DNA of 64,000 nt, from positions 534,830 through 598,829 of the forward strand of contig NZ_LMLE01000001.1 in assembly GCF_001422545.1 (NCBI RefSeq). Direction: 5' to 3'. This DNA comes from Pedobacter sp. Leaf41. Its GTDB lineage: Bacteria > Bacteroidota > Bacteroidia > Sphingobacteriales > Sphingobacteriaceae. The notes beneath the pieces were generated by a model. That model searched no databases, was not told where the DNA came from, and worked only from the letters and a program-made list of their open reading frames with translations. A program made the translations under genes and the position numbers. Shown piece by piece: positions 34,274 through 43,750 of the stretch. Numbering within the stretch: the stretch's first letter is position 1; the number at the start of each line of letters is the position of its first letter.

Positions 34274-36388
34274 ATGGCAAGAGATTTAAAATTTACAAGA
34301 AATATTGGAATTGCAGCTCACATTGATGCAGGTAAAACTACAACGACAGAGCGTATCCTTTATTATGCTGGTGTGAGTCATAAAATTGGTGAGGTGCACG
34401 AAGGTGCTGCAACAATGGACTGGATGGCACAAGAGCAAGAGCGTGGTATTACCATTACTTCTGCTGCAACTACTGTTGATTGGAATTACAGAGGTCAAAA
34501 ATATCATGTAAACGTTATTGATACACCAGGTCACGTGGATTTTACCGTAGAGGTAAACCGTTCGTTACGTGTATTAGATGGTTTGGTATTCTTGTTTTCT
34601 GCAGTTGATGGTGTTGAGCCTCAATCAGAAACCAACTGGCGTTTAGCCAACAACTATGCAGTTCCTCGTATTGGTTTCGTTAACAAAATGGACCGTTCTG
34701 GAGCTGACTTCTTAAAAGTTGTTAAGCAGGTTAAAGATATGTTAGGTAGTAATGCAGTTCCATTGCAATTACCTATCGGTTCTGAAGATGCATTTAAAGG
34801 TGTGGTTGATTTAATTAACAACCGTGGTATCGTTTGGAATGAGCATGATAAAGGTATGACCTTTACTGAAGTGCCAATTCCTGATGATATGTTAGATGAG
34901 GTTGCTGAGTGGAGAGAAAAATTACTAGAATCAGTAGCTGATTATGATGAGACTTTGATGGAGAAATTCTTCGAAGATCCTAACTCAATTACTGAGCGTG
35001 AAATTTTAGATGCTTTACGGGCGGCTGTTTTAGATGCTAAAATTGTTCCTATGGTTTGTGGTTCATCTTTCAAAAACAAAGGTGTACAAACTATGCTTGA
35101 TTATGTGATGGAATTATTGCCTTCACCTATGGATAGCGAAGGTGTAATTGGTACTAACCCAGATACTAACGAAGAAGTTTTATTAAAACCAAGCATTAAT
35201 GAGCCATTTGCAGCTTTAGCATTTAAAATTGCAACTGACCCATTTGTAGGCCGTTTATGTTTTATCCGTGTTTACTCGGGTAACTTAGAAGCTGGTTCTT
35301 ACATTTACAATGCTCGTTCTGAAAGTAAAGAGCGTATTTCTCGTATCTTCCAAATGCATGCTAACAAGCAAAACCCAGTGCCAAACGTGGCTGCTGGTGA
35401 TATTGCTGCTGTAGTTGGATTTAAAGATATCAAAACTGGTGATACACTATGTGATGAGAAACACCCAATCGTTTTAGAATCTATGGATTTCCCGGAGCCA
35501 GTGATCGGTTTAGCTATTGAGCCTAAAACTCAAGCTGACGTTGATAAATTGGGTATGGGCTTAGCTAAATTGGCTGAAGAAGATCCTACTTTTAGAGTTC
35601 AAACTGATCAAGAAACTGGTCAAACGGTTATCTCTGGTATGGGTGAGTTACACTTAGATATTTTAATTGACCGTTTAAAACGCGAATTTAAAGTTGAAGT
35701 TAACCAAGGTGCACCACAGGTAGCTTACAAAGAAGCTATTTTCGGTACCACTCAACACCGTGAAACTTATAAGAAACAATCTGGTGGTCGCGGTAAATTT
35801 GCCGATATCCAAGTGGTTATCTCGCCAATCGATGCTGATTTCGAAAAAGGTGGTTTACAATTCGTAAACGAAATTACAGGTGGTTCAATTCCACGTGAGT
35901 TTATTCCTTCAGTAGAAAAAGGTTTCGCAGCAGCGATGGTTAATGGTGTGTTAGCGGGTTATCCACTTCCTGATATGAAAGTACGTTTGATTGATGGTTC
36001 ATTCCACGCAGTCGATTCAGATGCTTTATCATTTGAGCTTGCAGCTAAAATGGCATATCGTGAAGCTTTACCTAAGTGTAAACCAACTTTGATGGAGCCA
36101 ATCATGAAAATCGAAATCTTAACCCCTGAAGAAAACATGGGTGATGTAATCGGTGATATGAACCGTCGTCGTGGTCAGTTATTAGGTATGGATACACGTA
36201 ACGGTGCCCAGGTAATTAAAGCAACTGTGCCTCTTTCTGAAATGTTTGGTTATGTAACGCAGTTACGTACAATCACTTCAGGTCGTGCAACTTCTACAAT
36301 GGAATTTGACCATTACGAAGCAGCACCTAAAAACGTACAGGATGAAGTAATTGCTAAATCAAAAGGAAGAGTAAAATCTGAAGACTAG
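34274..36388 (+). CDS. fusA: Elongation factor G
   Basis: The 704-residue GTPase drives translocation. G1 is [15 protein letters not shown]; the switch region [23 protein letters not shown] (G3) and NKMDRSGAD (G4) follow. Domain IV contains [19 protein letters not shown] (reads HRETYKK here). Third gene of the str operon. Confidence 0.98.
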   Translation: MARDLKFTRNIGIAAHIDAGKTTTTERILYYAGVSHKIGEVHEGAATMDWMAQEQERGITITSAATTVDWNYRGQKYHVNVIDTPGHVDFTVEVNRSLRVLDGLVFLFSAVDGVEPQSETNWRLANNYAVPRIGFVNKMDRSGADFLKVVKQVKDMLGSNAVPLQLPIGSEDAFKGVVDLINNRGIVWNEHDKGMTFTEVPIPDDMLDEVAEWREKLLESVADYDETLMEKFFEDPNSITEREILDALRAAVLDAKIVPMVCGSSFKNKGVQTMLDYVMELLPSPMDSEGVIGTNPDTNEEVLLKPSINEPFAALAFKIATDPFVGRLCFIRVYSGNLEAGSYIYNARSESKERISRIFQMHANKQNPVPNVAAGDIAAVVGFKDIKTGDTLCDEKHPIVLESMDFPEPVIGLAIEPKTQADVDKLGMGLAKLAEEDPTFRVQTDQETGQTVISGMGELHLDILIDRLKREFKVEVNQGAPQVAYKEAIFGTTQHRETYKKQSGGRGKFADIQVVISPIDADFEKGGLQFVNEITGGSIPREFIPSVEKGFAAAMVNGVLAGYPLPDMKVRLIDGSFHAVDSDALSFELAAKMAYREALPKCKPTLMEPIMKIEILTPEENMGDVIGDMNRRRGQLLGMDTRNGAQVIKATVPLSEMFGYVTQLRTITSGRATSTMEFDHYEAAPKNVQDEVIAKSKGRVKSED

Positions 36389-36404
36389 TTAAGATAAAAG
36401 GAAT

Positions 36405-36447
36405 AAAGAGCAAAGATTAAAGATATTGTCTTTCATCTTTGTTCTTT
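36405..36447 (+). repeat. Inverted repeat in the fusA-rpsJ spacer
   Basis: AAAGAGCAAAGAT (36405-36417) pairs with ATCTTTGTTCTTT (36435-36447) with one G-U; partial pairing continues outward. The words match the direct repeat upstream of the reductase at 9831-9880. Confidence 0.7.
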
Positions 36448-36520
36448 AATCCTTAATCGAAAAAATAAATCCGATTTCTGTTGTTAATAGCTCTAACAGG
36501 AAATCATAATTAAAAATAAG

Positions 36521-36826
36521 ATGAGCCAAAGAATCAGAATTAAATTAAAATCTTACGATTACAACTTGGTAGATAAATCTGCTGAGAAAATCGTAAAAAC
36601 TGTTAAACCTACGGGTGCAGTTGTAAGTGGTCCAATTCCACTTCCTACAGAGAAAAAAATCTTTACTGTATTACGTTCTCCACACGTAAACAAGAAAGCT
36701 AGAGAGCAATTTCAATTGTGCGCTTACAAACGCTTATTAGATATTTATAGCTCTAACTCTAAAACAGTTGATGCTTTAATGAAACTTGAATTACCTAGTG
36801 GTGTTGAAGTTGAAATCAAAGTTTAA
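36521..36826 (+). CDS. rpsJ: Ribosomal protein S10
   Basis: The 101-residue S10 contains [45 protein letters not shown] and [10 protein letters not shown]10 is in the 30S head and also serves NusB-dependent antitermination. It is the last gene of the str unit here: a strong terminator follows at 36844 and rplC is 8.3 kb away instead of adjacent. Confidence 0.98.
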   Translation: MSQRIRIKLKSYDYNLVDKSAEKIVKTVKPTGAVVSGPIPLPTEKKIFTVLRSPHVNKKAREQFQLCAYKRLLDIYSSNSKTVDALMKLELPSGVEVEIKV

Positions 36827-36843
36827 TTGATTTTAAAAAGATT

Positions 36844-36876
36844 AAAAATCCTGATGAAAGTCGGGATTTTTTTTTT
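36844..36876 (+). terminator. Terminator of the str operon
   Basis: AAAAATCCTGA pairs with TCGGGATTTTT (one G-U) around TGAAAG, followed by a run of T to 36876. Its loop resembles those of the rpsD and rplQ terminators ([T]CGAAAG). Confidence 0.85.
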
Positions 36877-37054
36877 GCACTATTTTTTGTGAGGCGTATG
36901 GAAAATTGATTTTATAAACTGGATGTTTTTGTTGCCGTTATAGGATTTTAATAAGCATTTAAGAAAAGCTTACTCTATATAGATCACTGATTCTTTGGCC
37001 GTAAATGTTTCAACTGGCAGTTAAACAAATTGGGTTTTTATTCGTTTAAATGAT

Positions 37055-37300
37055 ATGAATAAACCCACTAAAAAGGAAGAAAATCTTCCTATCGAAGGTC
37101 AGGATTTTGCCAATCCTGAAGAAGAACTAAAGGAAAAACCCTCTTCGCATGGGGAAGTTGGAAATCAGAAAGGAAGCGATTTTTCAGAATTGGAAGAGAG
37201 CAGAATGGACAATCCACCTAAATATAGAGATGAGAATGGATCAAGTATAAAGGATACAGATGTTTCTGCTAAATCAGACCAAAGTAAGGGAGTGGATTGA
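37055..37300 (+). CDS. Small acidic hydrophilic protein
   Basis: The 81-residue protein has no hydrophobic segment and is made of E, K, D, S, N and G (NPEEELKEKPSSHGEVGNQ, DENGSSIKDTDVS). This composition suggests a disordered, stress-type protein. No family was recognised. Two more proteins of the same character (38272 and 39010) lie within 2.3 kb. It is convergent with the response regulator. Confidence 0.6.
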   Translation: MNKPTKKEENLPIEGQDFANPEEELKEKPSSHGEVGNQKGSDFSELEESRMDNPPKYRDENGSSIKDTDVSAKSDQSKGVD

Positions 37301-37304
37301 AAAG

Positions 37305-37991
37305 CTAATCAATAATTGCATTTCTAATTGCAAAACCGATTAACTCAGCAGTATTTTTTTTGCCTGTTTTATGTAGCAAATTTTGTCGATTCCCCTCTAT
37401 TGTTCTCTTACTTGTAAATAGCGTATCGGCAATTTCAGTATTGGTAAAGCCTTCGGCAATGAGCTTTAGTATTGTCAATTCTCGTTTCGAAAACTCAACA
37501 CTCCGTTTTATGCTCCCTGCTTCCACCGAATCCTTTTTCTGAATTGGATCCAGTAATTTCATCCCAATTGAAGTGCTAAGGTATTTGTAACCTGCGTTAA
37601 GTTGTTCAACTGCAAATACGATTTCTGATGTGGTTACATTTGTTAATAAATAACCATCGGCACCAGCATCAAAGCATTTAGTAATTAATTTTTCTTGATC
37701 AACAGACGTTAAGATTAAAACTTTAATTTGTGGATAGTTACTTTTGATAAATTTGGTCAATTCAATTCCATCCAAGTCGGGCATTTCAATATCTGTTATA
37801 AGTATATCTGGAAGATTCCCTTTCTCCAAAAAATCGATTACCTCGAAGCCCTTTGAAGCTTCGGCAATGACTTCGATATTATCTTGAGTTCCAACTAACG
37901 TTGTGATACCATTTCTAATAATGGGGTGGTTATCGGCTATTATTACCTTTATTGGGGATTTCAAATTTGAGGTTGTTTGGTAGTCAACCAA
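37305..37991 (-). CDS. NarL/FixJ-family response regulator
   Basis: The 228-residue protein has a receiver domain (residues 15-135; IIADNHPIIRNG, phosphoacceptor D67 in DILITDIEMPDLDG, conserved T/S and K) and a LuxR-type helix-turn-helix (about 168-222; SKRELTILKLIAEGFTNTEIADTLF). It should bind DNA when phosphorylated. No histidine kinase is adjacent. Start: no ATG exists in frame before residue 70 and a stop lies just upstream, so TTG at 37991 is the likely start. It sits among small hydrophilic proteins that it may control. Confidence 0.88.
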   Translation of the reverse strand: MVDYQTTSNLKSPIKVIIADNHPIIRNGITTLVGTQDNIEVIAEASKGFEVIDFLEKGNLPDILITDIEMPDLDGIELTKFIKSNYPQIKVLILTSVDQEKLITKCFDAGADGYLLTNVTTSEIVFAVEQLNAGYKYLSTSIGMKLLDPIQKKDSVEAGSIKRSVEFSKRELTILKLIAEGFTNTEIADTLFTSKRTIEGNRQNLLHKTGKKNTAELIGFAIRNAIID

Positions 37992-38271
37992 ATATCGATA
38001 TATTCAAGTGTCAATGATCTCTGTTTAAATACGTAAAAGCGATGTATTTATACGCCTTTTTTAAGGCAGCGCTGATCATTGTTAACTCCCTTTCTCACAA
38101 CAGAACGGTGATGCGCATTCTTTCTTGACATAGTGTATTTAATTACACCTGAATAATTATCCGCTAAACTTTAGCTAGTGAGATTAGATAATCTAGCGTA
38201 ATTACAAATTGTTTAAACCTTATTAACCATCTAGGTGTTATTCATTTAAAGAGATTAAATATTTAGGTGTG

Positions 38272-38541
38272 ATGAACAAGGAGCTTGATAATAACAGAAC
38301 TGATCAAAATGAAAATACTGATCGTAATATAGAGTGGGATAATGGAGAGGCAACTTATGGACATACCGTTAGCGACTCTGAATTTAAGCGTAAAAACACG
38401 CCAGGTAAAGATCACATTTCTAATACAGAAAATGAATCTAACACCATAGACAATCTAAAGAACGAGAATCTAAGTCAGGGTGAAGATATTGGAAGTAGAA
38501 ATAGTATCGATGAGAAAGGTTTGGGTGGGAAAGATTTATAA
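38272..38541 (+). CDS. Small Asn/Glu-rich hydrophilic protein
   Basis: The 89-residue protein is fully hydrophilic and rich in N, D, E and K (NNRTDQNENTDRNIEWDNGE, SIDEKGLGGKDL). No signal peptide or hydrophobic segment. It is a likely disordered protein of the same type as the 37055 and 39010 genes. An in-frame GTG precedes the ATG by one codon. No family recognised. Confidence 0.6.
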   Translation: MNKELDNNRTDQNENTDRNIEWDNGEATYGHTVSDSEFKRKNTPGKDHISNTENESNTIDNLKNENLSQGEDIGSRNSIDEKGLGGKDL

Positions 38542-38804
38542 AGAAGGATTCGTTAAAATCCCTCTTTATAGTTAATGATTTTTCCGGTAGAGGAATAATT
38601 CTGATAGTACTCAACAGCTAGATGTTTTTTAGAGTAGCCATTTTTATAGCCCAATAAATTAGTTTTAGCCTTAGGATGATTAAGATGTGGCTGCGAGTGC
38701 TAATATGTTTGCAAATTTGCTAATTAAACAAACTTATTGCAAGTTTTTAGTGTTAAAAGTAATTGATATAAATCAAATTTTGTAGTATAAAGTAGTTATT
38801 GCTG

Positions 38805-38999
38805 TCAGTAAAGTTTTGTAGTTTGATTATAGTCCATCTCTAATCTATTTTTGTATTCCTTGGCTTGACAAAAAGCATCATTCAAACCATCTTTTAAATC
38901 ATCCAATAGTGATTTTCCGTCAATTTTTCTTTTTTTGCTGGCATATTTAAAACTATAAACGGCCACCGCCCCAATTACAACATATTTTAGTAATCCCAT
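38805..38999 (-). CDS. Small single-helix membrane protein, YtxH-like
   Basis: The 64-residue protein has an N-terminal helix (MGLLKYVVIGAVAVYSFKYAS) and a charged amphipathic tail (KSLLDDLKDGLNDAFCQAKEY). The layout resembles small stress-linked YtxH-type proteins, but homology is not certain. It follows the 39010 gene by 10 bases on the minus strand and is probably co-transcribed with it. Confidence 0.6.
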   Translation of the reverse strand: MGLLKYVVIGAVAVYSFKYASKKRKIDGKSLLDDLKDGLNDAFCQAKEYKNRLEMDYNQTTKLY

Positions 39000-39009
39000 A
39001 ATAAGCCTC

Positions 39010-39372
39010 TTAAATTCCAGTATTTAAAACATCGTCTTCATCTCTTTGCTTAACCTCTTTTTGGCTTGGCGAATCAAAGTCATCTGAAGAACTTCCAGTT
39101 TTACTTGCAGCACTTTCAACTGTGGGGTGCTCATCTTTACTGTTATAAGTGTCGTCACTTAAAGAATCCTTTCCCTGCGTTCCGCTGTTATCAAAGCCAT
39201 CTTTAGCAGCCGTATTTCCTGCTATTGCATCGCTTTCTTGTCCATAACTGGTTACTTCGTTGCCCTCATTTCCTTTTTCGTATTCCTTTTGAAGCTTTGA
39301 TTTAGTGCTATCGTCACCTTTGCCAACATAACCTTCAATATGCTCTTCCTTATTATAAATACTTGTTTTCAT
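39010..39372 (-). CDS. Hydrophilic Ser/Asp-rich protein
   Basis: The 120-residue protein is wholly polar (GYVGKGDDSTKSKLQKEYEK, GTQGKDSLSDDTYNSKDEHP, SSSDDFDSPSQKEVKQRDED). No hydrophobic segment. The ATG at 39372 is preferred; further upstream the frame overlaps the start of dgt on the other strand. First gene of a two-gene unit with the membrane protein. Disordered stress-type protein, family unknown. Confidence 0.6.
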   Translation of the reverse strand: MKTSIYNKEEHIEGYVGKGDDSTKSKLQKEYEKGNEGNEVTSYGQESDAIAGNTAAKDGFDNSGTQGKDSLSDDTYNSKDEHPTVESAASKTGSSSDDFDSPSQKEVKQRDEDDVLNTGI

Positions 39373-39485
39373 AATTGTATTTTTATTAAGAACAGCTTTA
39401 AGCAAAAATGGTTTTAAGTCAAGTTTCTCAAAATTATTATCTATGGGATTTTCTGCTTTTGAGTAACTTGCACCAAATTTTAAAA

Positions 39486-40829
39486 ATGGAGTGGAAAAAT
39501 TTACTTTCAAATAAACGATTTGGCCAAGAAAGTTGGACGGGTGATAGAGATAAAGCAAGATCGGATTTTCAAAGAGATTACGATAGATTAATTTTTTCAT
39601 CGCCTTTCAGGCGTTTGCAAAATAAAACTCAGGTATTTCCATTACCAGGGAGTGTTTTTGTTCATAACCGTTTAACGCATAGTCTGGAAGTAGCAAGCGT
39701 TGCTCGTTCCATGGCGAATATTTTTGTGAATACTTTGGAGGAAAAAAATCCTCAGTTAATTAAAGATGTTCCACTTATAAATGAAGTTGGAAATATTGTT
39801 GCAGCTGCATCCCTTGCTCACGATTTAGGAAATCCTGCATTTGGACACTCTGGAGAAGCTGCGATTTCACGTTATTTTACTGATGGAGATGGCAAGGATT
39901 ATCAAAATAAAATGAATGAATCGCAGTGGCATGATTTGATTAATTTTGAAGGTAATGCGAATGCCATCCGCATTCTTACCCATCCACTTAAGGGCAAAGG
40001 TAACGATGCGTATGCCCTCACTTATTCTACCCTAGCCTCAATTGCAAAATATCCTTGCGCTTCTATTGCAGGCAAACAAAAAGGTTTGTTGCACCGGAAA
40101 AAGTATGGTTTTTTTCAGTCGGAAGAAGAAACGTTTAAAAGAATTGCAAATGAACTTCAGCTTAAAAAAGAAGAAGGTGAATATTTAATTTACAAACGCC
40201 ATCCTTTGGTTTATCTGGTAGAAGCTGCCGACGATATTTGTTATAGCATTATTGATTTGGAAGACGCACATCGTTTAAAAATTCTTTCTTACGAGGAGGT
40301 GAAAAATTATTTGCTTCCCTTCGCTAATTCAAAAACTATCGAAGACAGACTTAAAAATGATTATGAAGATGATGATGCCAAAATTGGTCTTCTTAGGGCA
40401 AAGGCAATAAACACATTAACCAATATTTGCGCAGATATTTTTTACCGCGAACAAGAAAGTTTGCTTCAGGGAACTTTGAATAATAGCCTTACAGATCTGA
40501 TACCAGAACCATATCGCTCTGCTTGGAAAGAAATTGAGAAAGTTTCTATTCAACGCATTTACAATTTCTCTTCAGTGATTCAAAAGGAAGTTGCAGGTTA
40601 CAAAATTATGGCGGGTTTACTGGAGGAGTTTGTGCCAGCTTTGATAAATAACAACACCCACTATTATAAAAAATTAGTAAAACTGATACCAAAGCAGTAT
40701 CATACTGATTTGCCTGATATTTACTCCCGTACCCAAAGTGTTTTAGACTTTGTTTCGGGGATGACTGATCTTTATGCTGTAGATTTATATCGAAATATTA
40801 AAGGAATTTCATTTCCATCTGAAACCTAA
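39486..40829 (+). CDS. dgt: dGTP triphosphohydrolase (HD domain)
   Basis: The 447-residue protein has the dGTPase-type start SWTGDRDKARSDFQRDYDRLIFSSPFRRLQ, then the HD-domain motifs NRLTHSLEV and AHDLGNPAFGHSGE, and DDICYSIIDLEDAHRL further on. It hydrolyses dGTP (possibly other dNTPs) to deoxynucleoside and triphosphate. The ATG at 39486 aligns with the family; the in-frame extension upstream overlaps the opposite-strand gene. Confidence 0.92.
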   Translation: MEWKNLLSNKRFGQESWTGDRDKARSDFQRDYDRLIFSSPFRRLQNKTQVFPLPGSVFVHNRLTHSLEVASVARSMANIFVNTLEEKNPQLIKDVPLINEVGNIVAAASLAHDLGNPAFGHSGEAAISRYFTDGDGKDYQNKMNESQWHDLINFEGNANAIRILTHPLKGKGNDAYALTYSTLASIAKYPCASIAGKQKGLLHRKKYGFFQSEEETFKRIANELQLKKEEGEYLIYKRHPLVYLVEAADDICYSIIDLEDAHRLKILSYEEVKNYLLPFANSKTIEDRLKNDYEDDDAKIGLLRAKAINTLTNICADIFYREQESLLQGTLNNSLTDLIPEPYRSAWKEIEKVSIQRIYNFSSVIQKEVAGYKIMAGLLEEFVPALINNNTHYYKKLVKLIPKQYHTDLPDIYSRTQSVLDFVSGMTDLYAVDLYRNIKGISFPSET

Positions 40830-40836
40830 TTTGGTT

Positions 40837-40874
40837 GAGATCAAGGTTGAGATTTTTGCCTCAACCTTGATCTT
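40837..40874. terminator. Palindromic word hairpin between convergent genes
   Basis: GAGATCAAGGTTGAG (40837-40851) and CTCAACCTTGATCTT (40860-40874) pair at 14 of 15 positions; the arms are extended by repeated GATCTCAA words. It lies between dgt and the convergent next gene and probably terminates both. Built like the word hairpins of the ribosomal spacers. Confidence 0.65.
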
Positions 40875-40882
40875 GATCTCAA

Positions 40883-41494
40883 TTACCTTCCTCGAGAATC
40901 ATCCCATCTATTTCTTTCGTCCTGAAGTTCACGTGCCAATTTCATTTCCTTATCTTTCGCTTTAACCTTGTGCGCCTGGAATTCATCTGCAACTTCCTGG
41001 TAAAGCTGTGTTCTGTAAGTTGCTTCCTTTCTATATTTACCAGATTGAAAAATTACTATTGCCAAGCCAGCGCCCAGAATAATAATAATTGCCCAAACGA
41101 TGGTGTTATAGGTTCCTTTGTTAAAAGATATCCCCAGAAATTTAATTTCATTAACGGAAGCTGTGGCATCTGCCAATGAGTTTTCTTTTCCAGAAACTTC
41201 GCCTTTCAACGTAGAAATGGTTTGTGCCTGTGTTTTAATTTCTTGTTTTGCCTCTTGCAGTTGTTTGCGTTCTTTCCTCAAGGTATCATTTACACTTTTC
41301 CACACTCCAGATAATCTTGAAGGGTTAATCAGCCTTGCGCCATATAAACTCTTAGATTTTTTTAACATAAACTGATACTGGCCATTTAGCGATGGATCGG
41401 TGTTTTTTGTTGTATCTGGCAAAGTTTGACCAAAAGCAATGTTTAAAAATAGCATAGCGCCTAAAAACAATAGGGTGTGTTTAATTTTCTGCAT
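40883..41494 (-). CDS. Exported membrane protein with coiled coil
   Basis: The 203-residue protein has a signal peptide (LLFLGAMLFLNIAFGQ), a coiled coil (about 70-110; RKERKQLQEAKQEIKTQAQT), a transmembrane helix (about 130-150; TIVWAIIIILGAGLAIVIF) and a charged cytoplasmic helix. No known family was recognised. Monocistronic. Confidence 0.7.
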   Translation of the reverse strand: MQKIKHTLLFLGAMLFLNIAFGQTLPDTTKNTDPSLNGQYQFMLKKSKSLYGARLINPSRLSGVWKSVNDTLRKERKQLQEAKQEIKTQAQTISTLKGEVSGKENSLADATASVNEIKFLGISFNKGTYNTIVWAIIIILGAGLAIVIFQSGKYRKEATYRTQLYQEVADEFQAHKVKAKDKEMKLARELQDERNRWDDSRGR

Positions 41495-41655
41495 AGTTTA
41501 AATATAGGTGTTTGAGTGTAAAACTACATTTTTATCTATTTCCTAGTTAATAATTTTTAACTAATGGCTTTATAGATTTTAATTGTTGTGCGTTTTCGTT
41601 ATCTGTTAAATAACAATTTTATCTACGTTTTATTATAATTTACTTATTGATAGAT

Positions 41656-41663
41656 TACATTTG
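41656..41663 (+). promoter_or_regulatory. -7 box of the prephenate dehydrogenase gene
   Basis: TACATTTG matches TAnnTTTG and ends 4 bases before the ATG at 41668, which predicts a leaderless transcript. A good -33 element is not seen. Confidence 0.45.
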
Positions 41664-41667
41664 CCTC

Positions 41668-42924
41668 ATGCAAATAGGAATTATCGGTTTGGGCGATATG
41701 GGCAAATTATATGCGCTGTCGTTTGCAAGCGAAGGTTATAAAGTATGCGGGGCAGATATGCCTTTAAGGTTTTCGGATTTAAAAAATGAATTAGAGCCGA
41801 AAGGAATCGAGGTATTAATTGATGGTCATGAAGTGGCCCGCAAATCAGACTTTATTATTTACTGTGTGGAAGCAGAAAAGATTGATGAGGTAGTTTCTAC
41901 GTTTGCCCGTTCTACAAAGTTTGGCGCAATTGTATCCGGACAAACCTCTGTTAAACATCCGGAAATTGCAGCTTTTGAGAAACACCTTCCAGATGATACA
42001 CAGATTGTAACCTGCCACTCTTTACACGGGCCTGCTTTTAGTCCAGAAGGGCAAACACTGGTGGTCGTTCGCCATCGGGCTACCGATGAAGTTTATGCTA
42101 AAGCTTTAGCCGTTTACCGTTCGCTTAAATCGAATATCATCGAAATGGACGATTATCGTGAGCATGACCGCATTGTGGCCGATACACAAGCCGTTACTCA
42201 CATGGGCTTCGAAAGCATGGGGTCAGCCTGGAAAAATGCAGGATTCTTTCCATGGGATAACCCAGCGTATGCTGGCGGAATCGATAATGTGAAAATCTTA
42301 ACCACGCTCAGAATTTTTAGTTACAAATCACATATTTATGCTGGCTTAGCAATATTGAATCCTTATGCTCAGAAGCAGGTGAAATATTACGCTCAGGCAG
42401 AATCGGAATTATATAAGCTGATGATTTGTGAAAATGAAATTGAATTTAGGGAGAAAATTTATGCTGCTCGCGATTTTGTATTTCATGAGAGCAGAACGCT
42501 TCTGCTCCTTGATGACAACATCATGAAAGAATTTAGCCTTTCTGACGCAGATCATAAGCAAAAGCCAAATTCGCACTTAAGTTTGCTAAGTATGGTTTAT
42601 GCCTGGTATAAAATGGGCGTAAATCCTTATGATAATTTAATTTGTCAAACCCCACCATTTAAATTGAGGCTTGGAATAGCTGAATATCTTTTCAAAAACG
42701 AGGAGATGTTGGAAGAATCGATCACCACCGCTTTATACGATAAATCTATCCGCGGCGACGATTTGGAATTTCACACTGCTGTTCATGAATGGGCATCGAT
42801 AATAGGATATGGTGATTTGAAAGGGTATAAGGAACATTTTGAGGCTGCAAAATCATTTTTTGCCAATCGATTGAATGATGGGAGAGACCTCAGTGCAGAA
42901 ATGATTAGGAGGTTAGGGAAGTAG
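41668..42924 (+). CDS. Prephenate dehydrogenase, fungal TYR1-type
   Basis: The 418-residue protein converts prephenate to 4-hydroxyphenylpyruvate for tyrosine synthesis. It has a Rossmann start (IGIIGLGDMGKLYALSF), SDFIIYCVEAEKID, GQTSVKHPEIAAFEK, CHSLHGPAFSPEGQ, IVADTQAVTHMGFESMGSAW, RIFSYKSHIYAGLAILNP, LLLLDDNIMKEFSL and KPNSHLSLLSMV. From memory these line up in order, without large gaps, with yeast Tyr1 rather than with bacterial TyrA. There is no chorismate mutase or ACT domain. The start is fixed by the Rossmann motif. The next gene overlaps by one base. Confidence 0.88.
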   Translation: MQIGIIGLGDMGKLYALSFASEGYKVCGADMPLRFSDLKNELEPKGIEVLIDGHEVARKSDFIIYCVEAEKIDEVVSTFARSTKFGAIVSGQTSVKHPEIAAFEKHLPDDTQIVTCHSLHGPAFSPEGQTLVVVRHRATDEVYAKALAVYRSLKSNIIEMDDYREHDRIVADTQAVTHMGFESMGSAWKNAGFFPWDNPAYAGGIDNVKILTTLRIFSYKSHIYAGLAILNPYAQKQVKYYAQAESELYKLMICENEIEFREKIYAARDFVFHESRTLLLLDDNIMKEFSLSDADHKQKPNSHLSLLSMVYAWYKMGVNPYDNLICQTPPFKLRLGIAEYLFKNEEMLEESITTALYDKSIRGDDLEFHTAVHEWASIIGYGDLKGYKEHFEAAKSFFANRLNDGRDLSAEMIRRLGK

Positions 42925-43505
42925 TGGCAAAATCAGAATTGGTTGTCGAATTGCAAACTCATTTGGCTGATGTTGAAAGTTTATGCCAGGAATATGATTT
43001 GAGAAATAAACTGGTGGTTTCTCAAATTGCTAAACGAATGTTGATCCTATTCCAGAGTGCTGAACAATCCAAATCATTACTCACTCAATTGAAGCTTAAT
43101 CACATTCAGCTTAGCTGTAGTTCAGAAACTTATCAATCAAAAAGTGTAAACAACTTTATTGGCTTGCTAAAGCTGGAACATACAAAAGGAGCAGGCTGGA
43201 ATTATCTGCCGAAGCTTGAGCAGTCTAGTCTGATTAAAGTATCATTAGAAAACTGGTGGAACAATAAAAAGATAATTGTCGATTCCAATTCAATTGCATT
43301 TACGAGAGCTAAAATTATAAAAGCGTTAGCCGGGAATGATCAAATAATGATAGATACATCAGGATGGAAGCTTACTGATGCTTATGGAAATAAAACCACC
43401 ATCAATCCAATACCAGGAACGGTTAGGCAGATTGCTTACGAAGTTATCGAGACTTTTAAAAATATGGATATCAATAAGGAGAGTAAGCTTCATCATAAAT
43501 CCTGA
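42924..43505 (+). CDS. Unknown cytoplasmic protein coupled to prephenate dehydrogenase
   Basis: The 193-residue product starts with GTG overlapping the upstream stop by one base, so it is translationally coupled. It is soluble with an N-terminal helical half (about 1-75) and a C-terminal half containing WWNNKKIIVDSN, TRAKIIKALAGNDQ and NPIPGTVRQIAYEVIETF. No family was recognised. Coupling to a tyrosine-synthesis enzyme is the only functional hint. Confidence 0.7.
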   Translation: MAKSELVVELQTHLADVESLCQEYDLRNKLVVSQIAKRMLILFQSAEQSKSLLTQLKLNHIQLSCSSETYQSKSVNNFIGLLKLEHTKGAGWNYLPKLEQSSLIKVSLENWWNNKKIIVDSNSIAFTRAKIIKALAGNDQIMIDTSGWKLTDAYGNKTTINPIPGTVRQIAYEVIETFKNMDINKESKLHHKS

Positions 43506-43737
43506 ATTAAATATTCAGCTGGCACCTGGTTTCAATGTATGCTGTAGTTATACTGCTGTATCCTTGAAAACGATAACCGCCAATACGTTCATGGAAAATG
43601 AGCTTGAAAGTAGAGCGTAGCTGACACCTGTAACACGTTGATAAATTTTAATTACCAGGTTCCAATTTATATCATCCATATAATATATAGACTTTATTTT
43701 ATTCCATAAATCCTTCGTTTAGCCAAAAACTGTCCCT

Positions 43738-43745
43738 TATATTTG
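43738..43745 (+). promoter_or_regulatory. -7 box of the TauE gene
   Basis: TATATTTG matches TAnnTTTG and ends 5 bases before the ATG at 43751; another predicted leaderless start. Confidence 0.45.
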
Positions 43746-43750
43746 CCCGC

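Noticed and set aside
39373..39600. In-frame N-terminal extension of the 39010 minus-strand gene
   Set aside because: It would overlap the start of dgt on the other strand; the hydrophilic protein begins naturally at 39372.
43378..43620. An 80-codon frame overlapping the end of the 42924 gene
   Set aside because: Out of frame with a coupled gene, no start context, no recognisable content.
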